From: Marinobacter lipolyticus
GTDB lineage: Bacteria; Pseudomonadota; Gammaproteobacteria; Pseudomonadales; Oleiphilaceae
Direction: 5' to 3'
Assembly: GCF_018424605.1 (NCBI RefSeq)
Contig: NZ_QTKT01000003.1
Coordinates: forward strand, 124,001-188,000
Length of the DNA stretch: 64,000 bases
Every line of letters starts with the position of its first letter. Positions within the stretch are counted from its first letter, which is position 1. The translations under genes and the position numbers were made by a program. Below the pieces are notes generated by a model that did no database searches, was not told where the DNA came from, and saw only the letters and a list, made by a program, of their open reading frames with translations. Shown in pieces: positions 9,940-19,833 of the stretch.

Positions 9940-12057
9940 ATGGAACGATGTCTTCTGCTACTCATCTGCCTGATGCTTACCGCCTGCGGCGGTGGTTCAG
10001 GAAGCGGCTCCGGCGGCGCGACCCTCGGCCTGTCCGAGCGCCCCGGTAACACCGAATGCCTGGCCTTTGAGGGCTCCGGGGAAGTGCAGCTTACCCCGGT
10101 TGCCCCTGACCTGAGTTTCAACCGCCCCTTACTGATGCTTCCCCACCCCAGCCAGAGCGGCATTGTCTACGTCGTGGAACAGGGCGGCGTCATTTATCGC
10201 CTTGACCTGACGACTGCCAGCCGCACCCAGCTGGCAGACCTGTCCCAGGCTTACCCACTGAGCACCTGCGAAGAATGCGGGCTGCTGGGCATGGCGTTTG
10301 ATCCGGACTTCGCCAGCAACGGGTTCATCTACCTGTCGTTCACCGAGGACACCGGCGGCGGCAGGACCTCATTCGTCGCCCGCTTCGAATCCGCCGATAA
10401 CGGCCAGAGTCTGCGGGTCGATGGCGGTGGTGCGTTGCTGCGCACCAACCTGCTGCAACAGTCCCAGCCTTTCGCCAACCACAACGGCGGTCACATTGTG
10501 TTCGGTCCCGACAACCTGCTGTACGTGGGGCTCGGCGACGGCGGCAGTGCCAACGACCCCGGCAACCGCGCCCAGGATCTGTCGACCCGACTGGGCAAGC
10601 TGCTGCGCTTCAACCCGGATGGCAGCCCCAACGGCAGCGGCGTCTCGGGCTCGGTGCCGGAAATCTACGCCTACGGCCTGCGCAACCCCTGGCGTTTCAG
10701 CTTCGATCGCCAGAACGGCGACCTCTGGGCCGGCGACGTGGGCCAGAATGCGTTTGAGGAAATCAACCGCATCACCGCTGGCGGCAACTACGGCTGGCGC
10801 TGTTACGAGGGTTTTGAGCGCACCAATAACAGCTGTGGCGCCTCCCCGGACGGCCCGTTTATCGATCCGGTGGCCACCTATGGTCGCTCCGAGGGCATTT
10901 CCGTCACCGGTGGCTACGTTTACCGCGGCAACAACATCCCCGCCCTGCAGGGCCACTACCTGTTTGCCGATTTCGGTTCCGGCACCCTGTGGGCCCTGGC
11001 GCCCCACGGCGACGGCAGTTTCCAGCGCCGCACCCTGCTAGAAACCGGCCGCAATGTGGCCTCCTTCGCCCAGGACAACGCCGGCGAACTCTACCTGGTG
11101 ACCTTCTCCGGCCTGTTCCGCATTGATCCGGTGGCGGAGGAGATCGAACTGCCACAGCAGTTGTCGGAGACCGGCTGCGTGCAGGCCAGCGCGCCCTGGG
11201 AGCCGGCGGACGGGCTGATTCCCTACACCGTCATCGAACCCTTCTGGTCCGACGGCGCCGACAAGACCCGTTATCTGGCGCTGCCGGACAACACCCGCAT
11301 CACCCTGGACGACAGCGGCGATTTCGCCCTGCCGCGGGGTTCCGTGCTGGTGAAAAACTTCCTGCTGGGCCAGAGCCTGATCGAGACCCGGCTGTTCCTG
11401 CACAACGCCGACGGCAGCTGGTCCGGGTACAGTTATCAGTGGGACGAGGCCGGTACCGACGCCACCCTGGTGGACGGCAGCCGAGACGTGCCTGTGGCAG
11501 GCCAGACCTGGCACTACCCCTCTGCCGGGGAATGCAGCCTGTGCCACACCGCTGCCGCCGGCTTCAGCCTGGGGCTGGAAACCCTGCAGCTGGACACCGA
11601 CTTCACCTACCCGGGCAGCGGCGTCACCGCCAATCAACTGTCCACCCTGGCCGGAATCGGGGTGTTGAGTGAACCGCCAACCGCCGCCCAGCGCAGTGCC
11701 CGCCTGACCCGCAGCACCGATGCCGAGGCGTCAGTCACCGACCGGGCCCGCAGTTACCTGCACAGCAATTGCAGCCACTGTCACCGACCGGGCGGCACCA
11801 CCCAGAGTGGCATGGATCTGCGCTTCAGCACCCCGTTGGCAAACACCGGCGCCTGCGGGGCGGCCCCAGACAACACCGATCTGGGCCGGCCCGGCGCCCA
11901 GTTGCTGACACCGGGCGACGCCGAGAATTCCCTGCTGTACCTGAGAATGCTCGCCGAAGCGCAGTTCCGCATGCCCCCGATCAGTGTGCTGGAACCGGAC
12001 ACCGAAGGCGCCCGGCTGGTGGCGGACTGGATCAATCAGCTGGCCGGCTGCAACTGA
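9940..12057 (+). CDS. PQQ-type sugar dehydrogenase lipoprotein fused to a C-terminal di-haem domain
   Basis: The 705-residue protein is predicted to be exported and lipid-anchored (signal ending in the lipobox LTAC, then a Gly/Ser linker). Residues about 50-400 form a soluble glucose/sorbosone dehydrogenase-like beta propeller, with HNGGHIVFGPDNLLYVGLGD and YAYGLRNPWRFSFD as typical blocks. The C-terminal third resembles the SO2930-type cytochrome module and carries two CxxCH haem c motifs, CSLCH at 532-536 and CSHCH at 611-615. This suggests electrons from sugar or alcohol oxidation pass directly to bound haems. The ribosome binding site GGAGGACAGG precedes the ATG. Substrate unknown. Confidence 0.85.
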   Translation: MERCLLLLICLMLTACGGGSGSGSGGATLGLSERPGNTECLAFEGSGEVQLTPVAPDLSFNRPLLMLPHPSQSGIVYVVEQGGVIYRLDLTTASRTQLADLSQAYPLSTCEECGLLGMAFDPDFASNGFIYLSFTEDTGGGRTSFVARFESADNGQSLRVDGGGALLRTNLLQQSQPFANHNGGHIVFGPDNLLYVGLGDGGSANDPGNRAQDLSTRLGKLLRFNPDGSPNGSGVSGSVPEIYAYGLRNPWRFSFDRQNGDLWAGDVGQNAFEEINRITAGGNYGWRCYEGFERTNNSCGASPDGPFIDPVATYGRSEGISVTGGYVYRGNNIPALQGHYLFADFGSGTLWALAPHGDGSFQRRTLLETGRNVASFAQDNAGELYLVTFSGLFRIDPVAEEIELPQQLSETGCVQASAPWEPADGLIPYTVIEPFWSDGADKTRYLALPDNTRITLDDSGDFALPRGSVLVKNFLLGQSLIETRLFLHNADGSWSGYSYQWDEAGTDATLVDGSRDVPVAGQTWHYPSAGECSLCHTAAAGFSLGLETLQLDTDFTYPGSGVTANQLSTLAGIGVLSEPPTAAQRSARLTRSTDAEASVTDRARSYLHSNCSHCHRPGGTTQSGMDLRFSTPLANTGACGAAPDNTDLGRPGAQLLTPGDAENSLLYLRMLAEAQFRMPPISVLEPDTEGARLVADWINQLAGCN

Positions 12058-12068
12058 GCCGGGCCGGC

Positions 12069-13286
12069 TCAGCTGGCCAGTTCGATCTTGCGGAAATCGA
12101 GAGTGTTTTCCTTCGGCGACGCCTTGATGGCGGCCACTTGCGCCCGCTTGTTCGCCAGAATGTAGGCGAAACAGGCGAAGTACAGGCCGATCACCAGCGC
12201 GCCCACCCACTGGATGCGCAGGAAATCCAGCTGGAACAGCATGGTCAGCCCCACCATCGCCAGGAAGTTGAACACCACGTAGTTGGCGCGCCCGAGCCGT
12301 TGTGCGGTCAGGTTCAGGTTGTCGGTGTACAGGCGGATCAGCGAATCCAGCGAGTTCACCACCATCAACACGCCCACGCTGATCATCGCCAGATTGGTGA
12401 ACGCGGCGATGTTCAGGCCCTGCTCGTGGTAGTGGTAGAGCACGGTAAACCACACCCCGATGGCGATGGAAGGCACCACCAGCATGGCGATCAGCAACTG
12501 CCAGGTGCGCAGGCCGCTGACAAAGCGCGCGGTGAACTGGCCGATCATGATGCTCCAGGAGAACCACCAGAACAGGTAGAACTCGTGGTAGTCGTTGATG
12601 GGCAGTACAAAGTGGTGAAGGTTGCTGAAGTACTCCCCGATCAGGCCCACGGTGCCGAAGAAGTCCCCGGGGGAGCCCTTGCCGAGGGCGAATGCCCGCA
12701 GCCACATGCCGGCTATCAGGGTGAGGAACAGCACGCTGGAGCCGATGCTGAGAATCCGCACGTACTTGATCTTGGAGCTGGAGTACACCGCCAGCCCGAT
12801 TGCGGCAAACACGATGACATAGAACGCCGGCACCACCGATTCGCCATCCCCGAGCTGGGGCAGGTACCAGGGCAGGTTGGCCAGCAGCAGGTACGCGGTA
12901 AAGGCGCAGGTGCCAATGATCACCACGTTGTTGATCACTTTCACCAGCGGGATCTCGAAGAACTTCACCCGCGGTTCGATGATCGCGAAATAGAAGCAGG
13001 TCAGGAAATAGAAGCCCCAGATCAGAAACGCCCAGAACCCGAACTCAATGGCCAGCGGGTTGGCGAAGCCGTACTCGGGGCTGGCCGAGAGATCACCATA
13101 GCCGCCGAACTCGGTGAGCGGGAACATGATCAGCCCCACATCCAGCCCGGAGGTGAACAGAATGGCGATGAAGGTGAAGGTGCGTACCGGCGTCACGCCG
13201 ATGCACCGGACGTCCCACCACTTGTACAGAATCAGGGCGATGGCGGCGAAGGTAAAGATCAGGCCTGTGGATAACCAGAGTGTCAT
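12069..13286 (-). CDS. BCCT-family-like choline/betaine transporter (short form)
   Basis: The 405-residue protein has about ten membrane helices and a divergent version of the BCCT tryptophan motif (FYLFWWFSWSIMIGQF followed by TARFVSG), plus a later LDSLIRLYTDN segment corresponding to the conserved SxD-containing helix. BCCT carriers import choline, betaine or carnitine with Na+ or H+. It is shorter than usual (500-650 residues), lacking the long C-terminal tail used for osmosensing. It is the last gene of the bet cluster on the same strand, about 100 bp below betA, which supports choline uptake. Ribosome binding site GGAGGACGTC. Confidence 0.78.
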   Translation of the reverse strand: MTLWLSTGLIFTFAAIALILYKWWDVRCIGVTPVRTFTFIAILFTSGLDVGLIMFPLTEFGGYGDLSASPEYGFANPLAIEFGFWAFLIWGFYFLTCFYFAIIEPRVKFFEIPLVKVINNVVIIGTCAFTAYLLLANLPWYLPQLGDGESVVPAFYVIVFAAIGLAVYSSSKIKYVRILSIGSSVLFLTLIAGMWLRAFALGKGSPGDFFGTVGLIGEYFSNLHHFVLPINDYHEFYLFWWFSWSIMIGQFTARFVSGLRTWQLLIAMLVVPSIAIGVWFTVLYHYHEQGLNIAAFTNLAMISVGVLMVVNSLDSLIRLYTDNLNLTAQRLGRANYVVFNFLAMVGLTMLFQLDFLRIQWVGALVIGLYFACFAYILANKRAQVAAIKASPKENTLDFRKIELAS

Positions 13287-13388
13287 GACGTCCTCCGGTT
13301 ATTGGGTCTCTTTGCAATGAACAGCATGGGTGTTCCTCCTCTACTTTGTAAGCGCTGCTTCTTTCGAATCGGATACAGAAAAGGTGAG

Positions 13389-15074
13389 TCAGGTAAGCGC
13401 GCGCTTTGCCTGTCCCGGTCGTTGACGGGCCTGCCACTGGTCGTCCATCACCACGGGCGCGTCAGAAGGTTGCAGGGGCTCCCTGCCCCGGATCAGGTCG
13501 GCGGCCCGCTCGGCCACCATGATGGTGGGCGCGTTCAGGTTGCCGTTGGGAATGGTCGGGAAGATGGACGAATCCACCACCCGCAGATGTCGGATGCCGT
13601 GAACCCGGGTGTCGGGGTCCACCACCGCCAGCGCGTCGGTGCCCATCTTGCAGGAGCAGGAGGGGTGGTAAGCGCTCTCCACCGCCTGGCGGACGAAGGC
13701 ATCGATATCCTCGTCGCTCTGCACGTCGGCGCCGGGCTGGATTTCCGCTCCGCGGTACTCATCCATGGCGGGCTGGCTGATGATTTCCCGGGTCAGGCGC
13801 ACGCAATCGCGGAAACCTTCCCGGTCCGCCTCGTGCTGCAGGTAATTGAAACGAATGCTCGGCGCCTGCCTGGGGTCGGCGGACTGTACGTGCACATAGC
13901 CCCGGCTTTTCGGCTTGTTGTGGCCGATGTGCAGCTGGAAGCCGTCGCCGTCAAAGGCTTCTTTGCCGTCGTAGCGCATGGCCGCAGGCAGAAAATGGTA
14001 TTGCAGGTCCGGCCACTCGACGCCAGCCTTGGAGCGGATAAAGCCGCAGGACTCAAAGTGGTTGGTGGCACCCAGACCGTCCTTGCGCAGAATCCAGCGC
14101 ACGCCGATCTTCAGTTTGTTCCACCAGTCGAGCTTGCCGTTGAGCGAGACCGGCTGCTTGCAGCGGTACTGAAAGTAGAACTCCAGATGATCCTGCAGGT
14201 TCTCGCCAACGCCGGGCAACTCGTGCTGCACGGCAATGCCAGCCTGCTCCAGTACCTCCCGCTTGCCGATGCCGGAGAGTTGCAGCAGATGGGGCGAACC
14301 GATAGAGCCCGCTGACAGAATGACTTCCTCGGCGGCTTTCGCCTCGTGGACCTTGCCGCCCTGCTCGTAGCGGACACCGGTGGCGGTTTTGCCATCGAGC
14401 AACACCTTGTGGACCAGCGCGTGGGTGACCACGGTCAGGTTCGGCCGCGCCATGGCCGGGCGCAGGTAGGCATTGGCGGTGGACCAGCGGCGACCGTTTT
14501 TGACGGTCATGTGCATGGCGCCGAAGCCTTCCTGCCGCGCGCCGTTGTAGTCGTCGGTCTCGAAGTAACCGGCATCGGCACCGGCCCGGACAAAGGCGGT
14601 GTAGAGCGGGTTGCGCATGTTGTTGCCGTTATTCACACCCAACGGGCCTTTGTCTCCACGGTAGTCATCACCGCCAAACGCCCAGGTCTCGGCCTTCCTG
14701 AAATACGGCAGAACGTTGCGGTAATGCCAGCCGGTGGCGCCCTCGGAATCCCATTCGTCAAAATCCCGGGCGTGGCCGCGCACATAGACCATACCGTTGA
14801 TGGACGATGAGCCACCCAGGACCTTGCCCCGGGGGCAGTGCATGCGGCGGTTGTCCAGATAGGGCTCGGGCTCAGTCTCGAACTGCCAGGCGTATTTCCT
14901 GGTGTTCATGGGAATGGACAGGGCGGTGGGCATCTGGATGAAGATGCTCTTGTCGCTACCGCCGGTTTCCAGCAGCAGCACCCGATGGCGGGCGTCTTCG
15001 GTCAGGCGGTTGGCCAGCACGCAGCCGGCCGAACCCGCGCCCACAATGATGTAGTCGTATCGGTTTTCTGTCAT
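13389..15074 (-). CDS. betA: Choline dehydrogenase
   Basis: BetA is a GMC-family FAD enzyme, membrane-associated, oxidising choline to betaine aldehyde (and further to betaine) with electrons passed to the respiratory chain. The 561-residue length fits. The FAD motif [16 protein letters not shown] lies near the N-terminus, the GMC signature is seen in [20 protein letters not shown], and the catalytic His region [10 protein letters not shown] is near the C-terminus. It follows betB by 27 bp on the minus strand and precedes the BCCT-like transporter, making a choline-to-betaine operon. Confidence 0.96.
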   Translation of the reverse strand: MTENRYDYIIVGAGSAGCVLANRLTEDARHRVLLLETGGSDKSIFIQMPTALSIPMNTRKYAWQFETEPEPYLDNRRMHCPRGKVLGGSSSINGMVYVRGHARDFDEWDSEGATGWHYRNVLPYFRKAETWAFGGDDYRGDKGPLGVNNGNNMRNPLYTAFVRAGADAGYFETDDYNGARQEGFGAMHMTVKNGRRWSTANAYLRPAMARPNLTVVTHALVHKVLLDGKTATGVRYEQGGKVHEAKAAEEVILSAGSIGSPHLLQLSGIGKREVLEQAGIAVQHELPGVGENLQDHLEFYFQYRCKQPVSLNGKLDWWNKLKIGVRWILRKDGLGATNHFESCGFIRSKAGVEWPDLQYHFLPAAMRYDGKEAFDGDGFQLHIGHNKPKSRGYVHVQSADPRQAPSIRFNYLQHEADREGFRDCVRLTREIISQPAMDEYRGAEIQPGADVQSDEDIDAFVRQAVESAYHPSCSCKMGTDALAVVDPDTRVHGIRHLRVVDSSIFPTIPNGNLNAPTIMVAERAADLIRGREPLQPSDAPVVMDDQWQARQRPGQAKRALT

Positions 15075-15101
15075 ACGCGTTCTCCTCTGCAGCCCGCGGG
15101 A

Positions 15102-16577
15102 TTAAAACGGGGCGTCGAGATCTTCCATCCCTACATACACCGATTTGAGCTGGGTGTAGTGGGCAATGGTCTCGCGCCCGTTTTCGCGGCCAACGCCGGA
15201 GAGTTTGTAGCCACCCACCGGCATTTCCGCCGGCGACGCACCGTAGCTGTTGATCCAGCAGATACCGGCCTGAATGCGATGAATCACCCGATGGGCACGG
15301 CGGATGTCGTTGGTGAACACACCGGCGGCCAGGCCGGTGTCGATGTTGTTGGCGCGGGTGATGACTTCCTCCTCATCGGAGAACGTGAGTACCGACATCA
15401 CCGGCCCGAAGATCTCCTCCTTCACGATGGTCATGTCATCGGTGCAGTCGGTGAAGATGGTGGGCTCCACGAAATACCCCCCTTTGGAGTCCTCCGGCTC
15501 GAACGCCCGCCCACCGTGGCTGAGGGTCGCGCCCTCGGAGAGCCCTTTGGCGATGTAATCCAGCACCAGGTCCTGGTGTTTTTTGGAGATCAGCGCACCG
15601 TAGTTGGTGTCCGGGTTCATCGGGTCACCGGGCTTGATGTTCTTGCGGGTGCGCTCCAACAGGCGCTCCATGAAGCGCGGGTAGAGGTTTTCATGGACGA
15701 ACACCCGGGTGCCGTTGGTGCAGATCTCGCCCTGGGTGTAGAAGTTCCCCACCATGGCGGCGGAGATGGCGTTTTCCAGATCGGCGTCGTCGAAGATGAT
15801 CAGCGGGGACTTGCCCCCCAGCTCCATGGTCACGTCCTTGATGGTCGACGCTGCCGCTTCCATGACCTTGCGGCCGGTGCCCACCTCTCCGGTGAACGAC
15901 ACCTTGGCAATGTCCGGGTGATGGGTCAGCCACTGGCCAACCTCGCCGGCGCCCTGCACCACGTTGAACACGCCCGCCGGCACGCCAGCCTCAATGAAAA
16001 TCTCCGCCAGCTTGATCGCCCCCATGGGGGTCTCTTCGGACGGCTTGAAAATCATCGCGTTCCCGCAGGCCAGCGCCGGCGCCGACTTCCAGCAGGCAAT
16101 CTGGATGGGATAGTTCCAGGCGCCGATCCCGGCGCAGATGCCCAGCGGCTCGCGGCGGGTGTAGTAGAAGTCGCCGCCCAGGTCCTGCTGGTTGCCCTCG
16201 ATGGACGGCGCCAGCCCGGCGAAGAATTCGATGGCGTCGGCCCCGGTAACCACATCCACCGCTTCGGCCTCCTGCAATGGCTTGCCGGTATCCCGCACTT
16301 CCACCGCGGCCAGCTCGTCGTTGCGCTCATGCAGCAGCGCCACCGCCCGCAGCAGAATCCGGCTGCGCTCAATGGCCGTCATCGCCGACCACTGGGCGAA
16401 CCCGGCACGGGCACTCTCGATGGCGGCCTGCTGGATGGACTCGTCGGCCACTTCCACCCGGTAGATCTCCTGGCCGGTGGCGGGGTTCACCACCGGGAAG
16501 CTGTCGCCGGAGCTGTTGGCCAGAAAGCGGCCATGAATGAAGTTCTGAACAACGGTATCGGCAGTGGACTGTGACAT
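15102..16577 (-). CDS. betB: Betaine aldehyde dehydrogenase
   Basis: BetB oxidises betaine aldehyde to glycine betaine with NAD(P)+ in the cytoplasm. The 491-residue product has the aldehyde dehydrogenase blocks in order: the cofactor loop near [16 protein letters not shown], the catalytic Glu in [12 protein letters not shown] and the catalytic Cys in [12 protein letters not shown] chose the ATG at 16577 ([16 protein letters not shown]), which matches the usual BetB N-terminus; an ATG six codons upstream is possible. betI lies 58 bp upstream and betA directly downstream on the same strand. Confidence 0.96.
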   Translation of the reverse strand: MSQSTADTVVQNFIHGRFLANSSGDSFPVVNPATGQEIYRVEVADESIQQAAIESARAGFAQWSAMTAIERSRILLRAVALLHERNDELAAVEVRDTGKPLQEAEAVDVVTGADAIEFFAGLAPSIEGNQQDLGGDFYYTRREPLGICAGIGAWNYPIQIACWKSAPALACGNAMIFKPSEETPMGAIKLAEIFIEAGVPAGVFNVVQGAGEVGQWLTHHPDIAKVSFTGEVGTGRKVMEAAASTIKDVTMELGGKSPLIIFDDADLENAISAAMVGNFYTQGEICTNGTRVFVHENLYPRFMERLLERTRKNIKPGDPMNPDTNYGALISKKHQDLVLDYIAKGLSEGATLSHGGRAFEPEDSKGGYFVEPTIFTDCTDDMTIVKEEIFGPVMSVLTFSDEEEVITRANNIDTGLAAGVFTNDIRRAHRVIHRIQAGICWINSYGASPAEMPVGGYKLSGVGRENGRETIAHYTQLKSVYVGMEDLDAPF

Positions 16578-16635
16578 GGTAGCGGTACCTTTCATCGAGC
16601 GATCGGTGGACGTCGAGGTCTTGTGAACCCCGGGT

Positions 16636-17229
16636 TCAGGCGCGGGTCGGCGCCAGTGTCTCGTGGACGAATTTCTTGCAGAGCCGTTCGCCGGCCTCGA
16701 AGCTCTCGGCCGGGTCAAGGCTCAGGGCACTGCGCAGCCAGAAGCCGTCGATCAGCGCTGCCGTCTGGCGGGCGGCCTCGGTTGCCTCCTGCGCTGGCAA
16801 CACACGGGCGAAGGAGTAACGCAGATTGCTGTACAGCCGGGCGTTGTTGATCTGCTGCAGGCGCTTGAGCCCGGGCTCGTGCATGGAGCGCGCCCAGAAA
16901 CTGAGCCAGGTCTTGGCCGCCAGCGCCGAGCGCTGGAACTCGGAAAAGTTGGACTCAATAATGCAGTTTAGCCGCTGTTCCGGGGAGCCGTCGGTCTTTG
17001 CCATACGCTCCCGCAGCTCTTTTCCCAGCTGATCCAGCATGTACCTCAGCGCCGCTTCGATCAGGCCCTGTTTGCCGCCGAAATAGTGGCTGATGATGCC
17101 GGAGGACATCCCCGCCCGCTTGCTGATGCTCACGATGGTGGTGTTTTGCATACCCAGCTCGGCAATGGACGCCATGGTGGCATCAATCAGCTGCTGTTTT
17201 CGGGTGTCTTTGACTCCAACAATCGGCAT
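16636..17229 (-). CDS. betI: TetR-family choline-responsive repressor BetI
   Basis: The 197-residue TetR-type regulator has an N-terminal helix-turn-helix ([21 protein letters not shown]) and the BetI-specific C-terminal ligand domain, including [20 protein letters not shown]. In characterised bacteria BetI represses the bet genes until choline binds. The ATG at 17229 ([16 protein letters not shown]) fits the family. It is first in the betI-betB-betA-transporter series, and a perfect 20-bp palindrome lies 33 bp upstream, so it probably represses its own operon. Confidence 0.95.
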   Translation of the reverse strand: MPIVGVKDTRKQQLIDATMASIAELGMQNTTIVSISKRAGMSSGIISHYFGGKQGLIEAALRYMLDQLGKELRERMAKTDGSPEQRLNCIIESNFSEFQRSALAAKTWLSFWARSMHEPGLKRLQQINNARLYSNLRYSFARVLPAQEATEAARQTAALIDGFWLRSALSLDPAESFEAGERLCKKFVHETLAPTRA

Positions 17230-17261
17230 GGCGGCTTCTCTGCTTGCGGCTCCGAATTTTG

Positions 17262-17281
17262 TTAATTGAACGTTCAATTAA
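17262..17281. promoter_or_regulatory. Probable BetI operator
   Basis: A perfect 20-bp palindrome (TTAATTGAAC followed by GTTCAATTAA) lies 33-52 bp upstream of the betI start codon. Its position and symmetry suit a TetR-family dimer, and BetI is the adjacent regulator. Assignment is by position, not by footprint. Confidence 0.7.
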
Positions 17282-17348
17282 AATAAAGGCTACAGAAATG
17301 CCCGGAGCGTTTCAACTGCGGGCAGAAGCCGACAGACTTCTAGGAGCT

Positions 17349-17561
17349 CTACTTTTTCAGCCGGTAATTGGGATCGGTCCAGCATTTCGGCAGGGCTTCG
17401 CCGGAGGGAAACCCCAGCACGGCCTTGTCGTAGAATTCCGGGTCCTGGGCTTCCTCACCGTAATGCATGCTGCCCTTGATGCGGCTTTTGTGAGGATCGA
17501 ACAGCGCCGGGGTATCCAGCACCTCGATCAGATGCCCGGTGGATTTCTCTGCCACAAACAT
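17349..17561 (-). CDS. Small conserved-looking protein, function unknown
   Basis: A 70-residue soluble, charged protein with no signal peptide or membrane segment. It starts MFVAEKSTGHLIEVLD and ends with a basic YRLKK tail; one Cys is present. An AAGGAGACGG ribosome binding site supports translation. It follows the Ldh-family gene by 28 bp on the same strand, so it appears to be the last gene of the 19746-17349 operon. I do not recognise a family or function. Confidence 0.65.
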   Translation of the reverse strand: MFVAEKSTGHLIEVLDTPALFDPHKSRIKGSMHYGEEAQDPEFYDKAVLGFPSGEALPKCWTDPNYRLKK

Positions 17562-17589
17562 AACCGTCTCCTTTGTTCGCGTTTCGGGC

Positions 17590-18618
17590 TCAGCCCGGTA
17601 CCTTTGCCAGTTCCCGTAAATGAGCGAGCTCGTCGGCCCCGATTACCACGCCGTTAGCCATGGCCTCGGCCCGTTGCTGGTAGCGTTTGTCGCCCGGCTG
17701 CCGGGTCTGGCCTGCCCATTCCATTTCCTGCACCAGGGTTTCCACCCGTTTGGCAAAATCACTGCCCGCGCCCCGGGACGGGTCGATCACGATCACCAGC
17801 TCGCCGGTCCAGGGGGTTTTGGCCCCCGGGTAGGGGGACCAGTCGAATTCGAACGAAAAGTTGCCACCGGTGAGCGCGGCCGCCAGCAACTCCACCATCA
17901 TCGACAACGCCGAGCCCTTGTGGCCGCCGAAGGGCAGCAGGGCCCCACCATTCAGGATCGCAGCGGGATCGGTGGTGGGTTTGCCATCGGCGTCGACACC
18001 ACAGCCTCTGGGCAGTGTTCTCTCTTCCCGCGCAGCAATCTGCACGTCGCCGTGGGCCATGGCACTGGTGGCCAGATCAAACACCAGCGGATCGGAATGG
18101 GCGCGGGGCGCGGCGAAACTGATGGGGTTGGTGCCGAACAGCGGCTTTTTGCCCCCGAAGGGCACCACACAGGCCATGCTGTTGACGAAGGCCAGCGCCA
18201 CCAATCCCTCACGGGCGTAGGGCTCCACATCCGGCCACAGCGCCGCAAAATGATGGGAGTTGCGGACCGCCAGCATGGCAATGCCATTAGCCCGGGCCTT
18301 CTTCAGCATCAGGTTGTGGGCGGCCGCGAGCGCCGGTTGGGCGAAGCCGTTGCCGGCATCGACCGTGACAAAGCCGGGGGCCACGTCTTCCACGCTCGGC
18401 ACTGCCTGGCCGTTCACCCAGCCGCTTTTGAGAGTCGACAGGTAGCCGGGTATGCGGAATACCCCGTGGCTGAGGGCGCCGTCCCGCTGGGCACTGGCGC
18501 AGTTATTCGCCAGCGTGCGCGCAACCTCCGGAGAGGTGCCGTGACGTTCAAATATCGTCGCCAGCAGGGCTTCCAGTTCAGAAAAATCGATGCGCGTTGA
18601 TTGCGCAGACGCCGTCAT
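17590..18618 (-). CDS. Ldh-family NAD(P)-dependent oxidoreductase (malate/lactate dehydrogenase type 2)
   Basis: A 342-residue member of the type-2 malate/L-lactate dehydrogenase family, which also contains delta1-piperideine-2-carboxylate and ureidoglycolate dehydrogenases. Recognisable blocks are SHGVFRIPGYLSTLKSG, the His-containing VRNSHHFAALWP and the FGTNPISFAAP segment near the cofactor site, with PFGGHKGSALSMMVELLA near the end. Ribosome binding site AGGAGGCCC. It follows the deacetylase-family gene by 24 bp, which suggests catabolism of a small amide, keto-acid or amino-acid derivative. Exact substrate unknown. Confidence 0.85.
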   Translation of the reverse strand: MTASAQSTRIDFSELEALLATIFERHGTSPEVARTLANNCASAQRDGALSHGVFRIPGYLSTLKSGWVNGQAVPSVEDVAPGFVTVDAGNGFAQPALAAAHNLMLKKARANGIAMLAVRNSHHFAALWPDVEPYAREGLVALAFVNSMACVVPFGGKKPLFGTNPISFAAPRAHSDPLVFDLATSAMAHGDVQIAAREERTLPRGCGVDADGKPTTDPAAILNGGALLPFGGHKGSALSMMVELLAAALTGGNFSFEFDWSPYPGAKTPWTGELVIVIDPSRGAGSDFAKRVETLVQEMEWAGQTRQPGDKRYQQRAEAMANGVVIGADELAHLRELAKVPG

Positions 18619-18642
18619 GGCGGGCCTCCTTCAGCAGACAGA

Positions 18643-19746
18643 TCATTCAGTGTCACCCACGAAGGCACCCCGGTGAAACTCGATGGCCTGCTCCACCTCT
18701 TCCATACCACACACCCGCGGCTCCGGAACCGGTCCGCCCGCCAGCACACTGAGCACGGAATGCACGCCACGAGCCAGGGATTCGGTGTTGTACCCCCCTT
18801 CCAGCACAAACGCCAGACGGCCGTCACAGTGTTTGCGGGAGATCGCCTGCAGCGCGGCGGTCATCGCGGCGAACCCCTCGTAGGTGACGTTCATGGCCAG
18901 GTCATACCAGTGGGCGTCAAAGCCTGCCGAGACCAGAATCACATCGGGTTTGAAGTAATCCGCCGCCGGCACCACGATCTCGTTCATGGCACGCAGGTAG
19001 GCCATGTCACCGGCACCCCCGGGCAACGGAATGTTCACTGTCGCCCCTTCACCGAGGCCCGCGCCCACGTCCTGCAGCCCGCCGCTGCCCGGGTAAAATG
19101 GCGAGGCGCGATGCAGGTCAATAAACATCACATTCGAATCGGCCCAGAAGATGTCCTGAGTGCCATTGCCATGGTGGGCATCCCAGTCGACGATCAGTAC
19201 GCGCTCGCAACCCAGTTCCGCCTGGGCATGGGCGGCGGCCACCGCGACGTTGTTAAACAGGCAGAACCCCCGCGCCCGCACCGGTTCGGCGTGATGGCCC
19301 GGGGGGCGGACAATGGCAAACGCGCTTTCGGTCGTCCCCCTGACCACTGCCTCAACCGCCGCAATGGCCGTACCGGCGGCGACTTCGGCGGCCTCGATAC
19401 TGCCCGGCGACACCGCGGTGGTGTCCACATCCAGCCAGGCGCTCTGATCACGCAGGGAGAAAATGTCGTCAAGGAAGGACATGGTATGGACCCGCGACAG
19501 CTGCTCCCGGGTGGCCACAGCCCCGCTGGCAAGGGCTACCCCGGGTATGGGCTCGCGCTGCAGCAGATCCATGATGGCGGTGATGCGCCCCGGATGTTCC
19601 GGATACTTCCACTGCACGTTCAGGCCGGAGAGGATGTGACGAATCCGTTTGTCCAGGCGCCCCGGCAGAAAGGCCACGTTGACATCCGGGGCGTGACGCA
19701 GAACCCGCTCATCGTAGAATACAGTGACTTGGGTACGCTCTGACAC
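18643..19746 (-). CDS. Histone deacetylase-family amidohydrolase (second paralogue)
   Basis: The 367-residue product has the HDAC-fold signatures RPPGHHAEPVRARGFCLFNN and IVDWDAHHGNGTQDIFW, giving the catalytic histidines and zinc ligands, and a later SAGFDAHWYDL. It probably deacetylates a small-molecule amide. The start is a GTG at 19746 with GGAGGGCCC just upstream. It leads an apparent three-gene operon with the Ldh-family oxidoreductase and a 70-residue protein. It differs clearly from the copy at 4229-5260. Confidence 0.88.
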   Translation of the reverse strand: MSERTQVTVFYDERVLRHAPDVNVAFLPGRLDKRIRHILSGLNVQWKYPEHPGRITAIMDLLQREPIPGVALASGAVATREQLSRVHTMSFLDDIFSLRDQSAWLDVDTTAVSPGSIEAAEVAAGTAIAAVEAVVRGTTESAFAIVRPPGHHAEPVRARGFCLFNNVAVAAAHAQAELGCERVLIVDWDAHHGNGTQDIFWADSNVMFIDLHRASPFYPGSGGLQDVGAGLGEGATVNIPLPGGAGDMAYLRAMNEIVVPAADYFKPDVILVSAGFDAHWYDLAMNVTYEGFAAMTAALQAISRKHCDGRLAFVLEGGYNTESLARGVHSVLSVLAGGPVPEPRVCGMEEVEQAIEFHRGAFVGDTE

Positions 19747-19833
19747 AGGGCCCTCCGCAGTTGCAGTTCATGGAATGGTCATGCCCGGTCACCCGGGCCG
19801 GAGCCTATGTCCAAGCATAGTTGCAAATGCCGG

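Noticed and set aside
14838..16574. Long plus-strand frame opposite betB/betA
   Set aside because: Antisense shadow of betB; composition dominated by His, Gly, Val and Arg with no family motif.
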